DNA of 64,000 bases from assembly GCA_031426915.1 (NCBI GenBank), contig JASJPB010000002.1:62001-126000 (forward strand). The letters are read 5' to 3'. The stretch is from Sulfurimicrobium sp031426915. Its GTDB lineage: Bacteria; Pseudomonadota; Gammaproteobacteria; Burkholderiales; Sulfuricellaceae. Shown in pieces: positions 35,976-44,410 of this stretch (position 1 is its first letter; every line of letters begins with the position of its first letter). The position numbers were made by a program, and so were the translations under genes. Under the pieces are notes generated by a model. The model ran no database searches. It was not told the DNA's origin and saw only the letters and a list, made by a program, of their open reading frames with translations.

Positions 35976-36091
35976 ATGAAGTCGTTTTCAGAACACTCCT
36001 TGATGGCGTGAGTGTGATACCCCACGGTGCAGCGGTTGTAGACTACACCCACGCACTGCTTGCATTTGTTGTTGCTCAGATCGCACTGCAT
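35939..36091 (-). CDS. 50-residue Cys-rich small protein between cytochrome c and rsgA
   Basis: ATG 36091 to TGA 35939 encodes 50 residues starting MQCDLSNNKCKQCVGVVYNR. It has six Cys (positions 3, 10, 13, 21, 33, 40) and an HTH pair at 26-28. It has no signal peptide, so a small zinc- or metal-binding protein is plausible. It lies eight bases after the cytochrome c stop, on the same strand, and its stop overlaps a possible rsgA start. The ribosome site is weak (GAAGTGAG). Composition (Cys 12 percent) and position argue for a real gene; I do not recognise the family. Confidence 0.6.
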   Translation of the reverse strand: MQCDLSNNKCKQCVGVVYNRCTVGYHTHAIKECSENDFICASKINALFSL

Positions 36092-36098
36092 GATGCAC

Positions 36099-36407
36099 TC
36101 ACTTCAAGTGGTAGTAGGTGGCGTTCAGGTAGGCCGCGACATGGGCTTCCTCTTCGGGGAACCAGCCGGTGCCGACGTTGTTGTTGCAGGCTTTGACACG
36201 GGAAACCAGTTGCGGTTTGGTGGTGACCTTGTGGTCGGTTCTGGTGTACATCTTGCTGCCGTCCTCGCCGAATTTAGAAGCGTGGCAGGCGATGCAGGAC
36301 TTGTCGTGCAGGGTTTTGCCGATTTTGGCATCGCCCTTGTCGATGGATTCGGCACCGGCCGCGCTGGTGATGAACAGGGCCACAAGGGCAGAGAGAAAGG
36401 TTTTCAT
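36099..36407 (-). CDS. Small periplasmic c-type cytochrome
   Basis: A 102-residue protein with a signal peptide ending near AAGAES and a single heme site CIACH near residue 38. The fold looks class I-like: KIGKTLHDKSCIACH, a middle KMYTRTDHKV region whose Met may be the sixth ligand, and the C-terminal helix EEEAHVAAYLNATYYHLK. There are no partner oxidoreductases nearby. An electron-shuttle role is inferred. Confidence 0.88.
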   Translation of the reverse strand: MKTFLSALVALFITSAAGAESIDKGDAKIGKTLHDKSCIACHASKFGEDGSKMYTRTDHKVTTKPQLVSRVKACNNNVGTGWFPEEEAHVAAYLNATYYHLK

Positions 36408-36480
36408 GAGATTTCCCCAATTTATAGAAATACTTGGATTACTTTACCAAAGAACTCGGAAATGGTGCAAACGTCTTGGG

Positions 36481-37731
36481 TTAATTCTTTGTCATCAATG
36501 TCCGCAGGTGCGCCACGCGCTGGCTGGCTGCGGGATGCGAATCATAAAATACCGAATGCAGCGGGTCAGGGGTAAGCGTTGCGGCATTGTCGCTGTAAAG
36601 TTTGACAAGCGCGTGAATCAAATGCTCGCCGCTGGCATTTTCCGCCGCGTAGCGGTCGGCCTCGAATTCATGCTTGCGCGAGATCAGGCTCGACAAGGGG
36701 TGAAACAGAAAGGTGAAAACCGGGCTCACCAGCAAGAACAGCAGCAGGGCAATATCGGTGCCCTGGCTAGCCACGCCCAGTCCCTGGTAGAACCACGCCT
36801 GGGGCATGAGCCAGCCCAGCAGCCACAGGCCCGCCAGGCTCAGCGCGAACATCGAGAGGATGCGCTTGATGACGTGGCGGCGTTTGAAATGGCCCAGTTC
36901 GTGAGCCAGCACGGCTTCGATTTCATCGTGGTTGAGGCGCGACAGCAGCGTGTCGAAGAACACGATACGCTTGGAAGCACCCAGTCCGCTGAAATAGGCA
37001 TTGCCGTGGCTGGTACGCCTGGAGCCATCCATGACGAACAGGCCCTGCGATTTGAAGCCGCACTTTTGCAGCAGGGTTTCGATGCGCGTGGCCAAGGCCT
37101 GGTCCTGTAAAGGCGTGAATTTGTTGAATAGCGGCGCGATCACGGTGGGGTAGAACATCAGGATCAACAGGTTGAAGGCCATCCAGGCGAACCACACGTA
37201 AAGCCACCAGGCGCCGCCCATTCTCTCCATCAGCCACAGCACGCCGAACAGCAGCGGTACGCCGATGGCGGCCCCAAGCAGTGTTTGTTTGAGCAGGTCG
37301 CCCAGGAAAAGGCCCAGCGTCATCTTGTTGAAACCGAAGCGTGCGTCAATGACAAAGGTGTGGTACCAACCCAGCGGCAGTTCCAGCACACTGGCTATCG
37401 TCAGCACGCTCACGATCAGCGCCACGCCGCGCCCCAACCCGCCACCGAGCAATCCCTGCCAAAGTTCGGCCAGCATCTGGATCCCGCCGCCCAGGGTGAA
37501 ACCCAGCAATATCAGCGCGTCCAGCAAGGTATGAATAATGCCGAGACGGGTTTTTGCGCTGGAGTAATCCGCTGCCTTCTGGTGCGATTGCAGGGAAATG
37601 TTTTCGGAAAAATCCTGCGGAACGGCATCGCGGTGCCGCTGAATGTGGCGCAGGTGGCGTTGCGCCAGCCACAACCGGGCTGCAGTGGTGGCGAGCAGGA
37701 GCGCGATAAAAATCAGGGTAAATGCCGGCAT
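36481..37731 (-). CDS. M48-family zinc endopeptidase (Ste24/CAAX-protease-like)
   Basis: A 416-residue integral membrane metalloprotease. The start MPAFTLIFIALLL forms the first membrane segment, and the Peptidase_M48_N region with several segments spans about residues 60-190. The zinc motif AVLAHELGHFKRRH lies near 278, with the third ligand in KHEFEADRYAA. ATG 37731 fits the membrane start; open sequence further upstream overlaps orn and is not coding. Likely role: quality control of membrane proteins. Divergent from orn, with 78 bp between. Confidence 0.92.
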   Translation of the reverse strand: MPAFTLIFIALLLATTAARLWLAQRHLRHIQRHRDAVPQDFSENISLQSHQKAADYSSAKTRLGIIHTLLDALILLGFTLGGGIQMLAELWQGLLGGGLGRGVALIVSVLTIASVLELPLGWYHTFVIDARFGFNKMTLGLFLGDLLKQTLLGAAIGVPLLFGVLWLMERMGGAWWLYVWFAWMAFNLLILMFYPTVIAPLFNKFTPLQDQALATRIETLLQKCGFKSQGLFVMDGSRRTSHGNAYFSGLGASKRIVFFDTLLSRLNHDEIEAVLAHELGHFKRRHVIKRILSMFALSLAGLWLLGWLMPQAWFYQGLGVASQGTDIALLLFLLVSPVFTFLFHPLSSLISRKHEFEADRYAAENASGEHLIHALVKLYSDNAATLTPDPLHSVFYDSHPAASQRVAHLRTLMTKN

Positions 37732-37809
37732 GGAAAGGTCCAACGGACATGGTGACGAGTAGTCGGGGTCATGCCACAATATGAGGCTAAATTCATTCAG
37801 GGCAATAGT

Positions 37810-38358
37810 ATGGCACAAGAAAACGATAATCGCCTGATCTGGCTCGACATGGAAATGAGCGGCCTGAGCCCTGAAACCGACCTCATTCTCGAGGTTGCGC
37901 TGGTGGTCACGGATGCCGAGCTCAACACGGTGGCGGAGGCGCCGGTGCTGGTGGTGCACCAGTCCGATGCGGTGCTGAATGGCATGGATGCCTGGAACAA
38001 GGGCACTCACGGCAAATCCGGACTGATCGACAAGGTCAAGGCATCGAAGCTGGGCGATGCCGAAGTGGAAGCGCTGATGCTCGATTTCCTGCAGCAGCAC
38101 GTGGCCGCCGGCAAGTCACCCATGTGCGGCAATTCGATCTGTCAGGACCGGCGTTTCATGGCACGCTACATGCCCAAGCTCGAGGCCTATTTTCACTACC
38201 GCAACCTGGACGTGAGCACCCTCAAGGAACTGGCGCGGCGCTGGCAACCGCAGCTTGCCGACGGCTTCAAGAAGGAAAACAAGCACGAAGCACTGGCGGA
38301 TATTTACGAGTCCATCAACGAGTTGAAGTATTACCGCGAGCATTTCATCAAGGCTTAA
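37810..38358 (+). CDS. orn: Oligoribonuclease
   Basis: A 182-residue 3'-5' exonuclease that degrades RNA dinucleotides, including pGpG from c-di-GMP breakdown. DEDDh motifs are IWLDMEMSGL, GNSICQDRRFMARYMP and NKHEALADIYESI. ATG 37810 matches the family N-terminus. It is relevant here because the window encodes many c-di-GMP enzymes. Its TAA overlaps the left end of the second inverted-repeat element. Confidence 0.96.
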   Translation: MAQENDNRLIWLDMEMSGLSPETDLILEVALVVTDAELNTVAEAPVLVVHQSDAVLNGMDAWNKGTHGKSGLIDKVKASKLGDAEVEALMLDFLQQHVAAGKSPMCGNSICQDRRFMARYMPKLEAYFHYRNLDVSTLKELARRWQPQLADGFKKENKHEALADIYESINELKYYREHFIKA

Positions 38359-38532
38359 GGGCTCGTAAATGAATAACTTGGCCTTACGCTGGGGTCGCTT
38401 TGGGCGCAGGCCAAGGCGCAAGACGCGCGGTTGTGTCATTCACAACAAGCGGCTTGCACCCGCGAGGGGCATCCCCGCCGGGAGCGGCAGCAAAGCTGCT
38501 CGCACCGGCGAGACAACGCCGGGATGAGCCCT
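38358..38532. repeat. 175-bp second copy of the AGGGCTC-ended inverted-repeat element
   Basis: The left end AGGGCTCGTAAATGAATAAC and about 85 following bases match the reverse complement of the right part of the element at 11456-11723 (including GGGCGCAGGCCAAGGCGC and a GGTTGTGTCATTCACAACAA segment). The right end is GAGCCCT, giving only a 7-base terminal inverted repeat here. The middle is different and includes a CGGCAGCAAAGCTGCTCG hairpin. It lies directly after orn and before glgP. Confidence 0.75.
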
Positions 38533-38578
38533 AAGCTCCGGTTCGGGATTATTTGACTGTAACGACTGAAGGAAAGCT

Positions 38579-41137
38579 ATGAAACAGGGCACCACGTTCA
38601 CTCTTGAAGTCAATCCGAAAATCCCGCGCAAGCTGATCCGGCTGGAAGAGCTTGCCAACAATCTCTGGTATAGCTGGGACAAGCCGACGCGCACCCTTTT
38701 CGCGCGCCTGCATCCGGGGCTGTGGGATGCGGTGGGGCATAACCCGAAAGTCTTTCTGCGCCGCGTGGACGAAAAGCGTCTGCTGGATGCGGTGGAGGAC
38801 CAGGTTTTTCTGGCGACCTATAACCGCGTTCTGTCCGCCTACGATACCTACCATCAGGAACTGGTGCGGCACAATGGCGACCCACACCTCAGGGATGCTG
38901 ATCTGGTGGCTTATTTTTGCGCTGAGTTCGGTTTCCATGAAAGCTTCCCCATCTATTCCGGCGGCCTGGGCATTCTTGCCGGCGACCATTGCAAGGCCGC
39001 CAGCGACATGTGCCTGCCCTTCGTGGCGGTGGGCCTGTTGTACCGCCAGGGCTATTTTTCCCAGAGTATCGATAGCGACGGCAACCAGATCGCCACCCAT
39101 AACGATTCGGACTTCAGCGATTTGCCCGTCGAACCCGCACTGCGCGACAACGGCGGAGAAATTCGCGTTACGGTGGAATTCCCCGGGCGGAAGGTGACGG
39201 TGAAAGTGTGGCAAGCCCTGGTCGGGCACGTGCGCCTGTATCTGCTCGATACCGACCTGGAAGAAAACACGCCTGAGGACCGCGACATTGCCCACCAGCT
39301 TTATGGCGGCGACCGCGACATGCGTCTGAAACAGGAGATCATTCTCGGCGTCGGTGGCGTGCGTGCCTTGCAGGAACTCGGCATCAAGCCCTCGGTGTGG
39401 CACATCAACGAGGGGCATGCCGCCTTCCTGATTCTGGAGCGGATGCGCAACCTGGTGGAAAAGCACAGCCTGGATTTTTCCAGCGCCCTGGAGGCGGTGG
39501 CGGCCAACACGGTTTTTACCACCCACACTCCTGTCCCGGCCGGGCATGACCATTTCTCTGAAACCATGATAGCGGAATATTTCAAGCATTTTTGCCTCGA
39601 TCCGCAGGTGAAGACCGAGCACCTGATGGCGCTTGGATTGACGCCGGAAAGTCCCGAGTTCAACATGACCGCACTGGCGATTCGCGGCTCGCGTCACCAG
39701 AACGGTGTGAGCCGGATTCACGGCAAGGTCTCTTCCCGCATATGCTCTACCCTGTGGCCCGATGTGCTGCCGGAAGAGAATCCCATGTCTTACGTCACCA
39801 ATGGCGTGCATGTGCCGACCTTCCTGGCGCAGGAGTGGGCTGACCTGTTCGACAATGTGTTCGGCTACGAATGGCGGCACCGCATGTCGGACCCCGGTTT
39901 CTGGAACCGCATCGAGGAAATCCCCGACCAGCTTTTCTGGAGCGTGCGCCAGTCCCTCAAGTCGCATATGCTGCAATTGGTCCGTTTCCGCAAAAGCGCG
40001 CAGCATTTCCGCAATCATGGCAGCGAATCCCATCTGGACCGGATGCTGAAATATGTCGACTGTTTCGATCCCAACGTGCTCACCATCGGTTTCGCGCGCC
40101 GTTTCGCCACCTACAAGCGCGCAGCCTTGCTGTTCGAGAATCTCGACTGGCTCAAGGAAATCATTTCCGACGACACCCGTCCCGTGCTTTTCCTCTTCGC
40201 CGGCAAGGCCCATCCTGCCGACAAGCCGGGCCAGGATCTGATCCGCCAGGTGCAGAGTATTGCCAACATGCCGGAATTCGAAGGCAAGGTGATGATGGTG
40301 GAAGGATATGACCTCGGCCTGGCACGGCGGCTGGTGGCCGGCGTGGATGTCTGGCTCAACAATCCGGTCTATCCACTGGAAGCGAGCGGCACTTCGGGCA
40401 TGAAGGCGGGCATGAACGGCGCCATCAATCTCTCCGTGCTGGACGGCTGGTGGGGCGAGGGTTACGACGGCACCAACGGCTGGGCGATCAAGCCCGCGCC
40501 AACCTATATGGAGGAATACCGCCGCAACCGGGAGGAATCGCAAACCCTGTACGAGATCCTTCAGGACAGGGTGGTTCCGGCCTACTACGAGCGCGGCAAG
40601 ATGGGTTATTCGCCGGAGTGGGTGAGGATGTCCAAGCGTTCCATGGCAACCATCCTGCCGCGTTTCAACTCCGGCCGCATGGTGGGCGAATACGTTTCCA
40701 AGTTCTATATTGCGGCCAGCCACCAGGGGCGGCGCTTCGAGCAGGAAAACTACGCGGGTGCCAGGCAGCTTTCAGTGTGGAAAAACAGAATCCTGCGCGC
40801 CTGGCCCGGCGTGCAGATGCGCCGTATGGACACGGCCCTGAAACGCATTCATTTCGGCGATGCAATAAAACTTGAAGTGGCCATCAGAATGAATGGCCTG
40901 GTGGCGGAAGACCTGGTTGTGGAACTGCTGCTGCGCCGCCCCACCAAACGGGATGTTACAGACTATCTGCACTTCAATTTCAGCTCCCAGGGAATGCGCA
41001 CGGATGGGACGGAGAATCTGTTCACGCTCGAACTATCTCCTGATTTATGCGGCCACCTGGACTACAAGATCCGTGTTTACCCGTCCCATGCCTTGTTGAC
41101 CCATCCCCTGGAAATGGGCCTGATGCAATGGATTTGA
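38579..41137 (+). CDS. glgP: Alpha-glucan (glycogen/maltodextrin) phosphorylase, GT35
   Basis: An 852-residue PLP enzyme releasing glucose-1-phosphate from glycogen or maltodextrins. It is the bacterial form with an N-terminal DUF3417-like region (KLIRLEELANNLWYSWDKPT). The PLP-binding Lys is in EASGTSGMKAGMNGAINLS near residue 608. Phosphate and substrate loops are NEGHAAFLILER and TTHTPVPAGHD. ATG 38579 has a GGAAAG site upstream. Convergent with glgA across a hairpin. Confidence 0.94.
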   Translation: MKQGTTFTLEVNPKIPRKLIRLEELANNLWYSWDKPTRTLFARLHPGLWDAVGHNPKVFLRRVDEKRLLDAVEDQVFLATYNRVLSAYDTYHQELVRHNGDPHLRDADLVAYFCAEFGFHESFPIYSGGLGILAGDHCKAASDMCLPFVAVGLLYRQGYFSQSIDSDGNQIATHNDSDFSDLPVEPALRDNGGEIRVTVEFPGRKVTVKVWQALVGHVRLYLLDTDLEENTPEDRDIAHQLYGGDRDMRLKQEIILGVGGVRALQELGIKPSVWHINEGHAAFLILERMRNLVEKHSLDFSSALEAVAANTVFTTHTPVPAGHDHFSETMIAEYFKHFCLDPQVKTEHLMALGLTPESPEFNMTALAIRGSRHQNGVSRIHGKVSSRICSTLWPDVLPEENPMSYVTNGVHVPTFLAQEWADLFDNVFGYEWRHRMSDPGFWNRIEEIPDQLFWSVRQSLKSHMLQLVRFRKSAQHFRNHGSESHLDRMLKYVDCFDPNVLTIGFARRFATYKRAALLFENLDWLKEIISDDTRPVLFLFAGKAHPADKPGQDLIRQVQSIANMPEFEGKVMMVEGYDLGLARRLVAGVDVWLNNPVYPLEASGTSGMKAGMNGAINLSVLDGWWGEGYDGTNGWAIKPAPTYMEEYRRNREESQTLYEILQDRVVPAYYERGKMGYSPEWVRMSKRSMATILPRFNSGRMVGEYVSKFYIAASHQGRRFEQENYAGARQLSVWKNRILRAWPGVQMRRMDTALKRIHFGDAIKLEVAIRMNGLVAEDLVVELLLRRPTKRDVTDYLHFNFSSQGMRTDGTENLFTLELSPDLCGHLDYKIRVYPSHALLTHPLEMGLMQWI

Positions 41138-41142
41138 GGGCA

Positions 41143-41182
41143 AGTGAGGCGTAGGCGGCGGTTCTGCTCCCTAGGCCTCACT
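41143..41182. terminator. Hairpin between convergent glgP and glgA
   Basis: AGTGAGGC-GTAGG (41143-41155) pairs with CCTAG-GCCTCACT (41170-41182), giving 13 positions with one mismatch around a 14-base loop. It sits between two stop codons facing each other, so it could end both transcripts. There is no long T-run on either side. Confidence 0.5.
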
Positions 41183-41189
41183 CGCGCTT

Positions 41190-42662
41190 CTATTCCAGCA
41201 GGGAGTGGTAAAGCGCCAGATATTCCTCCGCGCTCCGGTTCCAGCTGAAATCGCGGCGCATGCCGTTACTCTGGATCCTGCTCCAGGAATCCTTGTCCCG
41301 GTAGGCATCCAGGGCACGCAGAATGCATTCGTGCAGGCCATGTACCGTGGTGTGAGCGAACACGAAGCCGGTAGCCGTGCCGTTGGCAATATTTTCCGGG
41401 GTCGCATCCACCACCGTATCCACCAATCCTCCGGTGGCATGCACAATCGGCGGTGTTCCATAGCACTGGCTGTACATCTGGTTCAGGCCGCATGGCTCGA
41501 AGCGCGAAGGCATGAGGAAAATATCTGCACCGGCCTCGATCAAATGCGACAAGCCCTCGTTGAAACCGATGACCGCCGCCACCTGGTCCGGATTGTCCTG
41601 GGCCAGGGTGAGGAAAGCCTCTTCCAGCGGCGCCTCGCCGCTGCCCAGAATCACGATCTGCACCGGATGCAGGAGCAGATCGGGCGCGATGGCGGGCAGC
41701 AGGTCCAGGCCTTTCTGGTAGGTGAGGCGGCTGATGACGCCCAGCAGCGGGATATCCGGGTTTTCTTCCAGCCCCAGTTTGTGTTGCAGGGCGCGCTTGT
41801 TGGCGGCCTTGCCGGACAGGTCGTCGGCGCTGTAGCGATGCGGCAGGAGCTTGTCGCTGGACGGGTTCCATTCGTGGTTATCGATGCCGTTGACGATGCC
41901 GGTCAGGTCCAGGTAGCGCTCGGCCAACAAACCCTGCATGCCGAAACCGAGCGGCTCCTGCTGGATTTCCTCGGCGTAGCTGGGGCTCACAGTGGTGATG
42001 TGGTTGGCGTAATACAGTCCCGCCTTGAGGAATGAAAGCTGGCCGTAGTATTCCGCCCCGTTCATGGCGAAGCATGAGGCCGGGAGACCCAGGGCGGTGG
42101 TAAGCGCGGCCGGAAAGGTCCCCTGGAAGGCCATGTTGTGGATGGTCATGACGGTGGCGGCGTTGGGCGGCGGGCTGAAATGCAGATAGGCCGGCGTCAG
42201 GCCGCTTTGCCAGTCGTTGCACTGCACGATGTCGGGGTGCCACTCCAGCGGGCTGCCTGAACCGCCCAGAATGGCGCCCACCTTGGACAGCAGCGCGAAG
42301 CGCTGGGCGTTGTCGACCCAGTCATGGCCATTGTGATCGATGTAAGGGCCGCCGTCGCGTTCGTAAAATAGAGGGTAATCGATCACCAGCAGCGGCACGC
42401 CGCTGCCCGGCAACTCGGCGCCCAGCAGCCGCACTTCGCCGTGGAATCCGGTATGCGGCAATAGCGCCACCAACTGCTTGTCGGGGAGGGCGTCCATCAC
42501 CCTGGGATAGCCCGGCAGCAGGATGCGCGCATCCACGTTGTGCTCGCGCAGCGCGGCGGGGAGGGCGGCGCTGACATCGGCCAGACCCCCGGTCTTGAGC
42601 AGCGGGGTGACTTCCGGTGTGACGAAAAGGACTTTGAGGCTGTTCTTCGGGTGTGCGGCCAT
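41190..42662 (-). CDS. glgA: Glycogen synthase (ADP-glucose-dependent, GT5)
   Basis: A 490-residue retaining glycosyltransferase that extends alpha-1,4-glucan chains from ADP-glucose. The N-terminal KTGGLADV motif (residues 26-33 or so) binds ADP-glucose, and the C-terminal domain has SRFEPCGLNQMYSQ with the catalytic Glu. ATG 42662 has AAGGAAA upstream; the frame is open further but overlaps the DsrE-like gene. Transcribed toward glgP. Substrate supply comes from glgC at 57980. Confidence 0.95.
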   Translation of the reverse strand: MAAHPKNSLKVLFVTPEVTPLLKTGGLADVSAALPAALREHNVDARILLPGYPRVMDALPDKQLVALLPHTGFHGEVRLLGAELPGSGVPLLVIDYPLFYERDGGPYIDHNGHDWVDNAQRFALLSKVGAILGGSGSPLEWHPDIVQCNDWQSGLTPAYLHFSPPPNAATVMTIHNMAFQGTFPAALTTALGLPASCFAMNGAEYYGQLSFLKAGLYYANHITTVSPSYAEEIQQEPLGFGMQGLLAERYLDLTGIVNGIDNHEWNPSSDKLLPHRYSADDLSGKAANKRALQHKLGLEENPDIPLLGVISRLTYQKGLDLLPAIAPDLLLHPVQIVILGSGEAPLEEAFLTLAQDNPDQVAAVIGFNEGLSHLIEAGADIFLMPSRFEPCGLNQMYSQCYGTPPIVHATGGLVDTVVDATPENIANGTATGFVFAHTTVHGLHECILRALDAYRDKDSWSRIQSNGMRRDFSWNRSAEEYLALYHSLLE

Positions 42663-42721
42663 GGCTGTTTTTCCTTGTTTTCCGGCAATTATAACCAAGG
42701 TGAACGGCCAAAAGCAGTTTG

Positions 42722-43168
42722 TTAAGGGCGAATATACGCGTAGCCCTGCGCCTGCTTTTTTATCAGATAGGCTACGCCGGATCGGGTGTATTTTATTTTT
42801 GGCAGCATGTCCATAGGCGTGATATGCAGTCCGATCATGGTGTTCTCGCAAGCCACGACATCGATTCCGCTCTCGATCGCCTCGTCCACCCCGGGGGCGA
42901 CTTCAGACTCGATCCTGAGCATGTCGATGGCGGGTCCGTACACCACAATTTCAAGCGCCACATTCGTTTTTCCCAGCTCCGCTTGCACGTTTCGGGCATT
43001 GATCAGCGTCAGGTTCCACTTTCTGGGGTCATCGTCGCTGACCTGGAATACGGCCCGGTGCGGCTTGATCGTCGGATCCGGGGGAAGAGGCTGGGTGTCA
43101 GCCATGACCGGAGCGACTCCGGTCAATACCAAGGTGAAGAGGCATAGGGCTAATAGTCTGGCTGGCAT
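42722..43168 (-). CDS. Periplasmic DsrE/DsrF-like protein
   Basis: A 148-residue exported protein with a signal peptide ending near PVMADT. The DsrE-like core reads AVFQVSDDDPRKWNLTLINA, VEIVVYGP-type strands (IVVYGPAIDMLR) and VVACENTMIGLHI with a single conserved Cys. Family members include sulfur-trafficking proteins, but this exported subgroup is functionally uncharacterised. It lies 59 bases upstream of glgA on the same strand, so it may share its transcript. Confidence 0.8.
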   Translation of the reverse strand: MPARLLALCLFTLVLTGVAPVMADTQPLPPDPTIKPHRAVFQVSDDDPRKWNLTLINARNVQAELGKTNVALEIVVYGPAIDMLRIESEVAPGVDEAIESGIDVVACENTMIGLHITPMDMLPKIKYTRSGVAYLIKKQAQGYAYIRP

Positions 43169-43338
43169 GGGTGGCGACGGCTCGGCATGTGTAACGCCGA
43201 ATGATGGTGGATAAGGTAAAAAACCTCAAGAAGACTTGATTTACATCGTGGCGGCACCTATGGTGAACATGAAGTCACCGGAATGTCATGTTGGGCGCAT
43301 AGGATGCGCTGTTTCCCTTACTTCAAAGCTTCCAAACC

Positions 43339-43728
43339 ATGCAGAAAGTAGCCCCCATGCAAGAAAGTCCCTTCAAAGGTAAAACCGGCCTGCGGCGCAT
43401 CTTGAATGCGCTGCATTACTCCGTGGCCGGCCTGCGCGCCGCGTTTCGGCATGAAGACGCCTTTCGCCAGGAGGTGCTGCTGGCGGCGGTCCTGATACCC
43501 GTCGCGTTGCTGCTGCCCGTGGGCGGAACCGGCAAGGCCATGATGGTCGCCAGCGTGCTGCTGGTGATTATCGTGGAACTTCTGAACTCCGCCATCGAAG
43601 CCACCGTCGACCGCATTTCCCTGGACAACCACCAACTCGCCAAGCGCGCCAAGGACATCGGTAGCGCCGCGGTGCTGATGGGCCTGGTCAATGTGGTGAT
43701 CGTCTGGGTGTTGGTCGTCTTCGGGTAA
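43339..43728 (+). CDS. dgkA: Diacylglycerol (or undecaprenol) kinase
   Basis: A 129-residue (or 123 from ATG 43357) membrane protein with three membrane helices. The active-site motifs are LRAAFRHEDAFRQE and VELLNSAIEATVDRIS, followed by AKDIGSAAVLM. It phosphorylates diacylglycerol left by periplasmic glucan and LPS modification. It is followed on the same strand by a PAP2 phosphatase that can run the opposite reaction type. Confidence 0.93.
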   Translation: MQKVAPMQESPFKGKTGLRRILNALHYSVAGLRAAFRHEDAFRQEVLLAAVLIPVALLLPVGGTGKAMMVASVLLVIIVELLNSAIEATVDRISLDNHQLAKRAKDIGSAAVLMGLVNVVIVWVLVVFG

Positions 43729-43857
43729 TCCGGACCCCTCGCCGTCACAAAAGCATCAAGTAACTGTCACCAAGCCTTCTTGCTGCCCCGGCACAGTGGT
43801 GCCATGAATAATCTATCCACTCCCCTGCTCTGAGGGTGGTCGGCGATGGAGGCGGTT

Positions 43858-44391
43858 ATGACGGGGAAAGCAGCTTATTACCTGGGCCAGATTAGCCAGT
43901 GGGATGCAGCCTTGTGCGTGCGCATCAACCGCACCAGCCGCCGGCGCTCGATTGGTCGCCTGTTCGGCTGGATCAGCCGGCTCGGGAACGGGGTGTTCTG
44001 GTATGCGCTGATGCTGGCGCTCCTGCTCTGGGATTTTCAGGATGCGCTACTTCCGGTGCTGCACATGATTGTCACCGGGCTGAGCTGCACCGTGCTCTAT
44101 AAATGGATCAAGGGCAAAACCCTGCGCCCGCGCCCCTTTGCACTCAATCGGGAAATCATTCTGAGCGTGTCTCCGCTGGACCAGTTCAGTTTTCCGTCCG
44201 GGCATACCCTGCACTCGGTGGCGTTCACGCTGGTGGCGCTGGCTTACTACCCTGACCTGGGCTGGTTGCTGATCCCCTTTACCGGGCTGGTTGCTTTGTC
44301 GCGTCTGGTATTGGGGCTGCATTACCCCACCGATGTTCTGGCTGGGGCGGCGCTGGGCGGACTAATCGCGGCGGCTTGGCTCGGGCTCTGA
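43858..44391 (+). CDS. PAP2-family membrane phosphatase (PgpB/undecaprenyl-pyrophosphatase-like)
   Basis: A 177-residue integral membrane lipid phosphatase. The three PAP2 motifs are KWIKGKTLRPRPF, PSGHTLHS and SRLVLGLHYPTDVLAG. ATG 43858 has GGAGG five bases upstream (43850-43854), so I prefer it to ATG 43846. Substrates could be undecaprenyl pyrophosphate or phosphatidylglycerol phosphate. The dgkA neighbour suggests lipid-carrier recycling. Confidence 0.9.
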   Translation: MTGKAAYYLGQISQWDAALCVRINRTSRRRSIGRLFGWISRLGNGVFWYALMLALLLWDFQDALLPVLHMIVTGLSCTVLYKWIKGKTLRPRPFALNREIILSVSPLDQFSFPSGHTLHSVAFTLVALAYYPDLGWLLIPFTGLVALSRLVLGLHYPTDVLAGAALGGLIAAAWLGL

Positions 44392-44410
44392 CGCCCCTGG
44401 TTTCAGTTTT

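Noticed and set aside
35976..36011. Short plus-strand ORF MKSFSEHSLMA with a good GGAGG site
   Set aside because: Only 11 codons and on the opposite strand to the Cys-rich ORF and rsgA; the GGAGG is explained by their coding sequence.
38549..40723. A 724-codon open frame on the minus strand opposite glgP
   Set aside because: It is an antisense shadow of a strongly conserved enzyme in high-GC codon usage; its His/Gln/Arg-rich translation has no domain.
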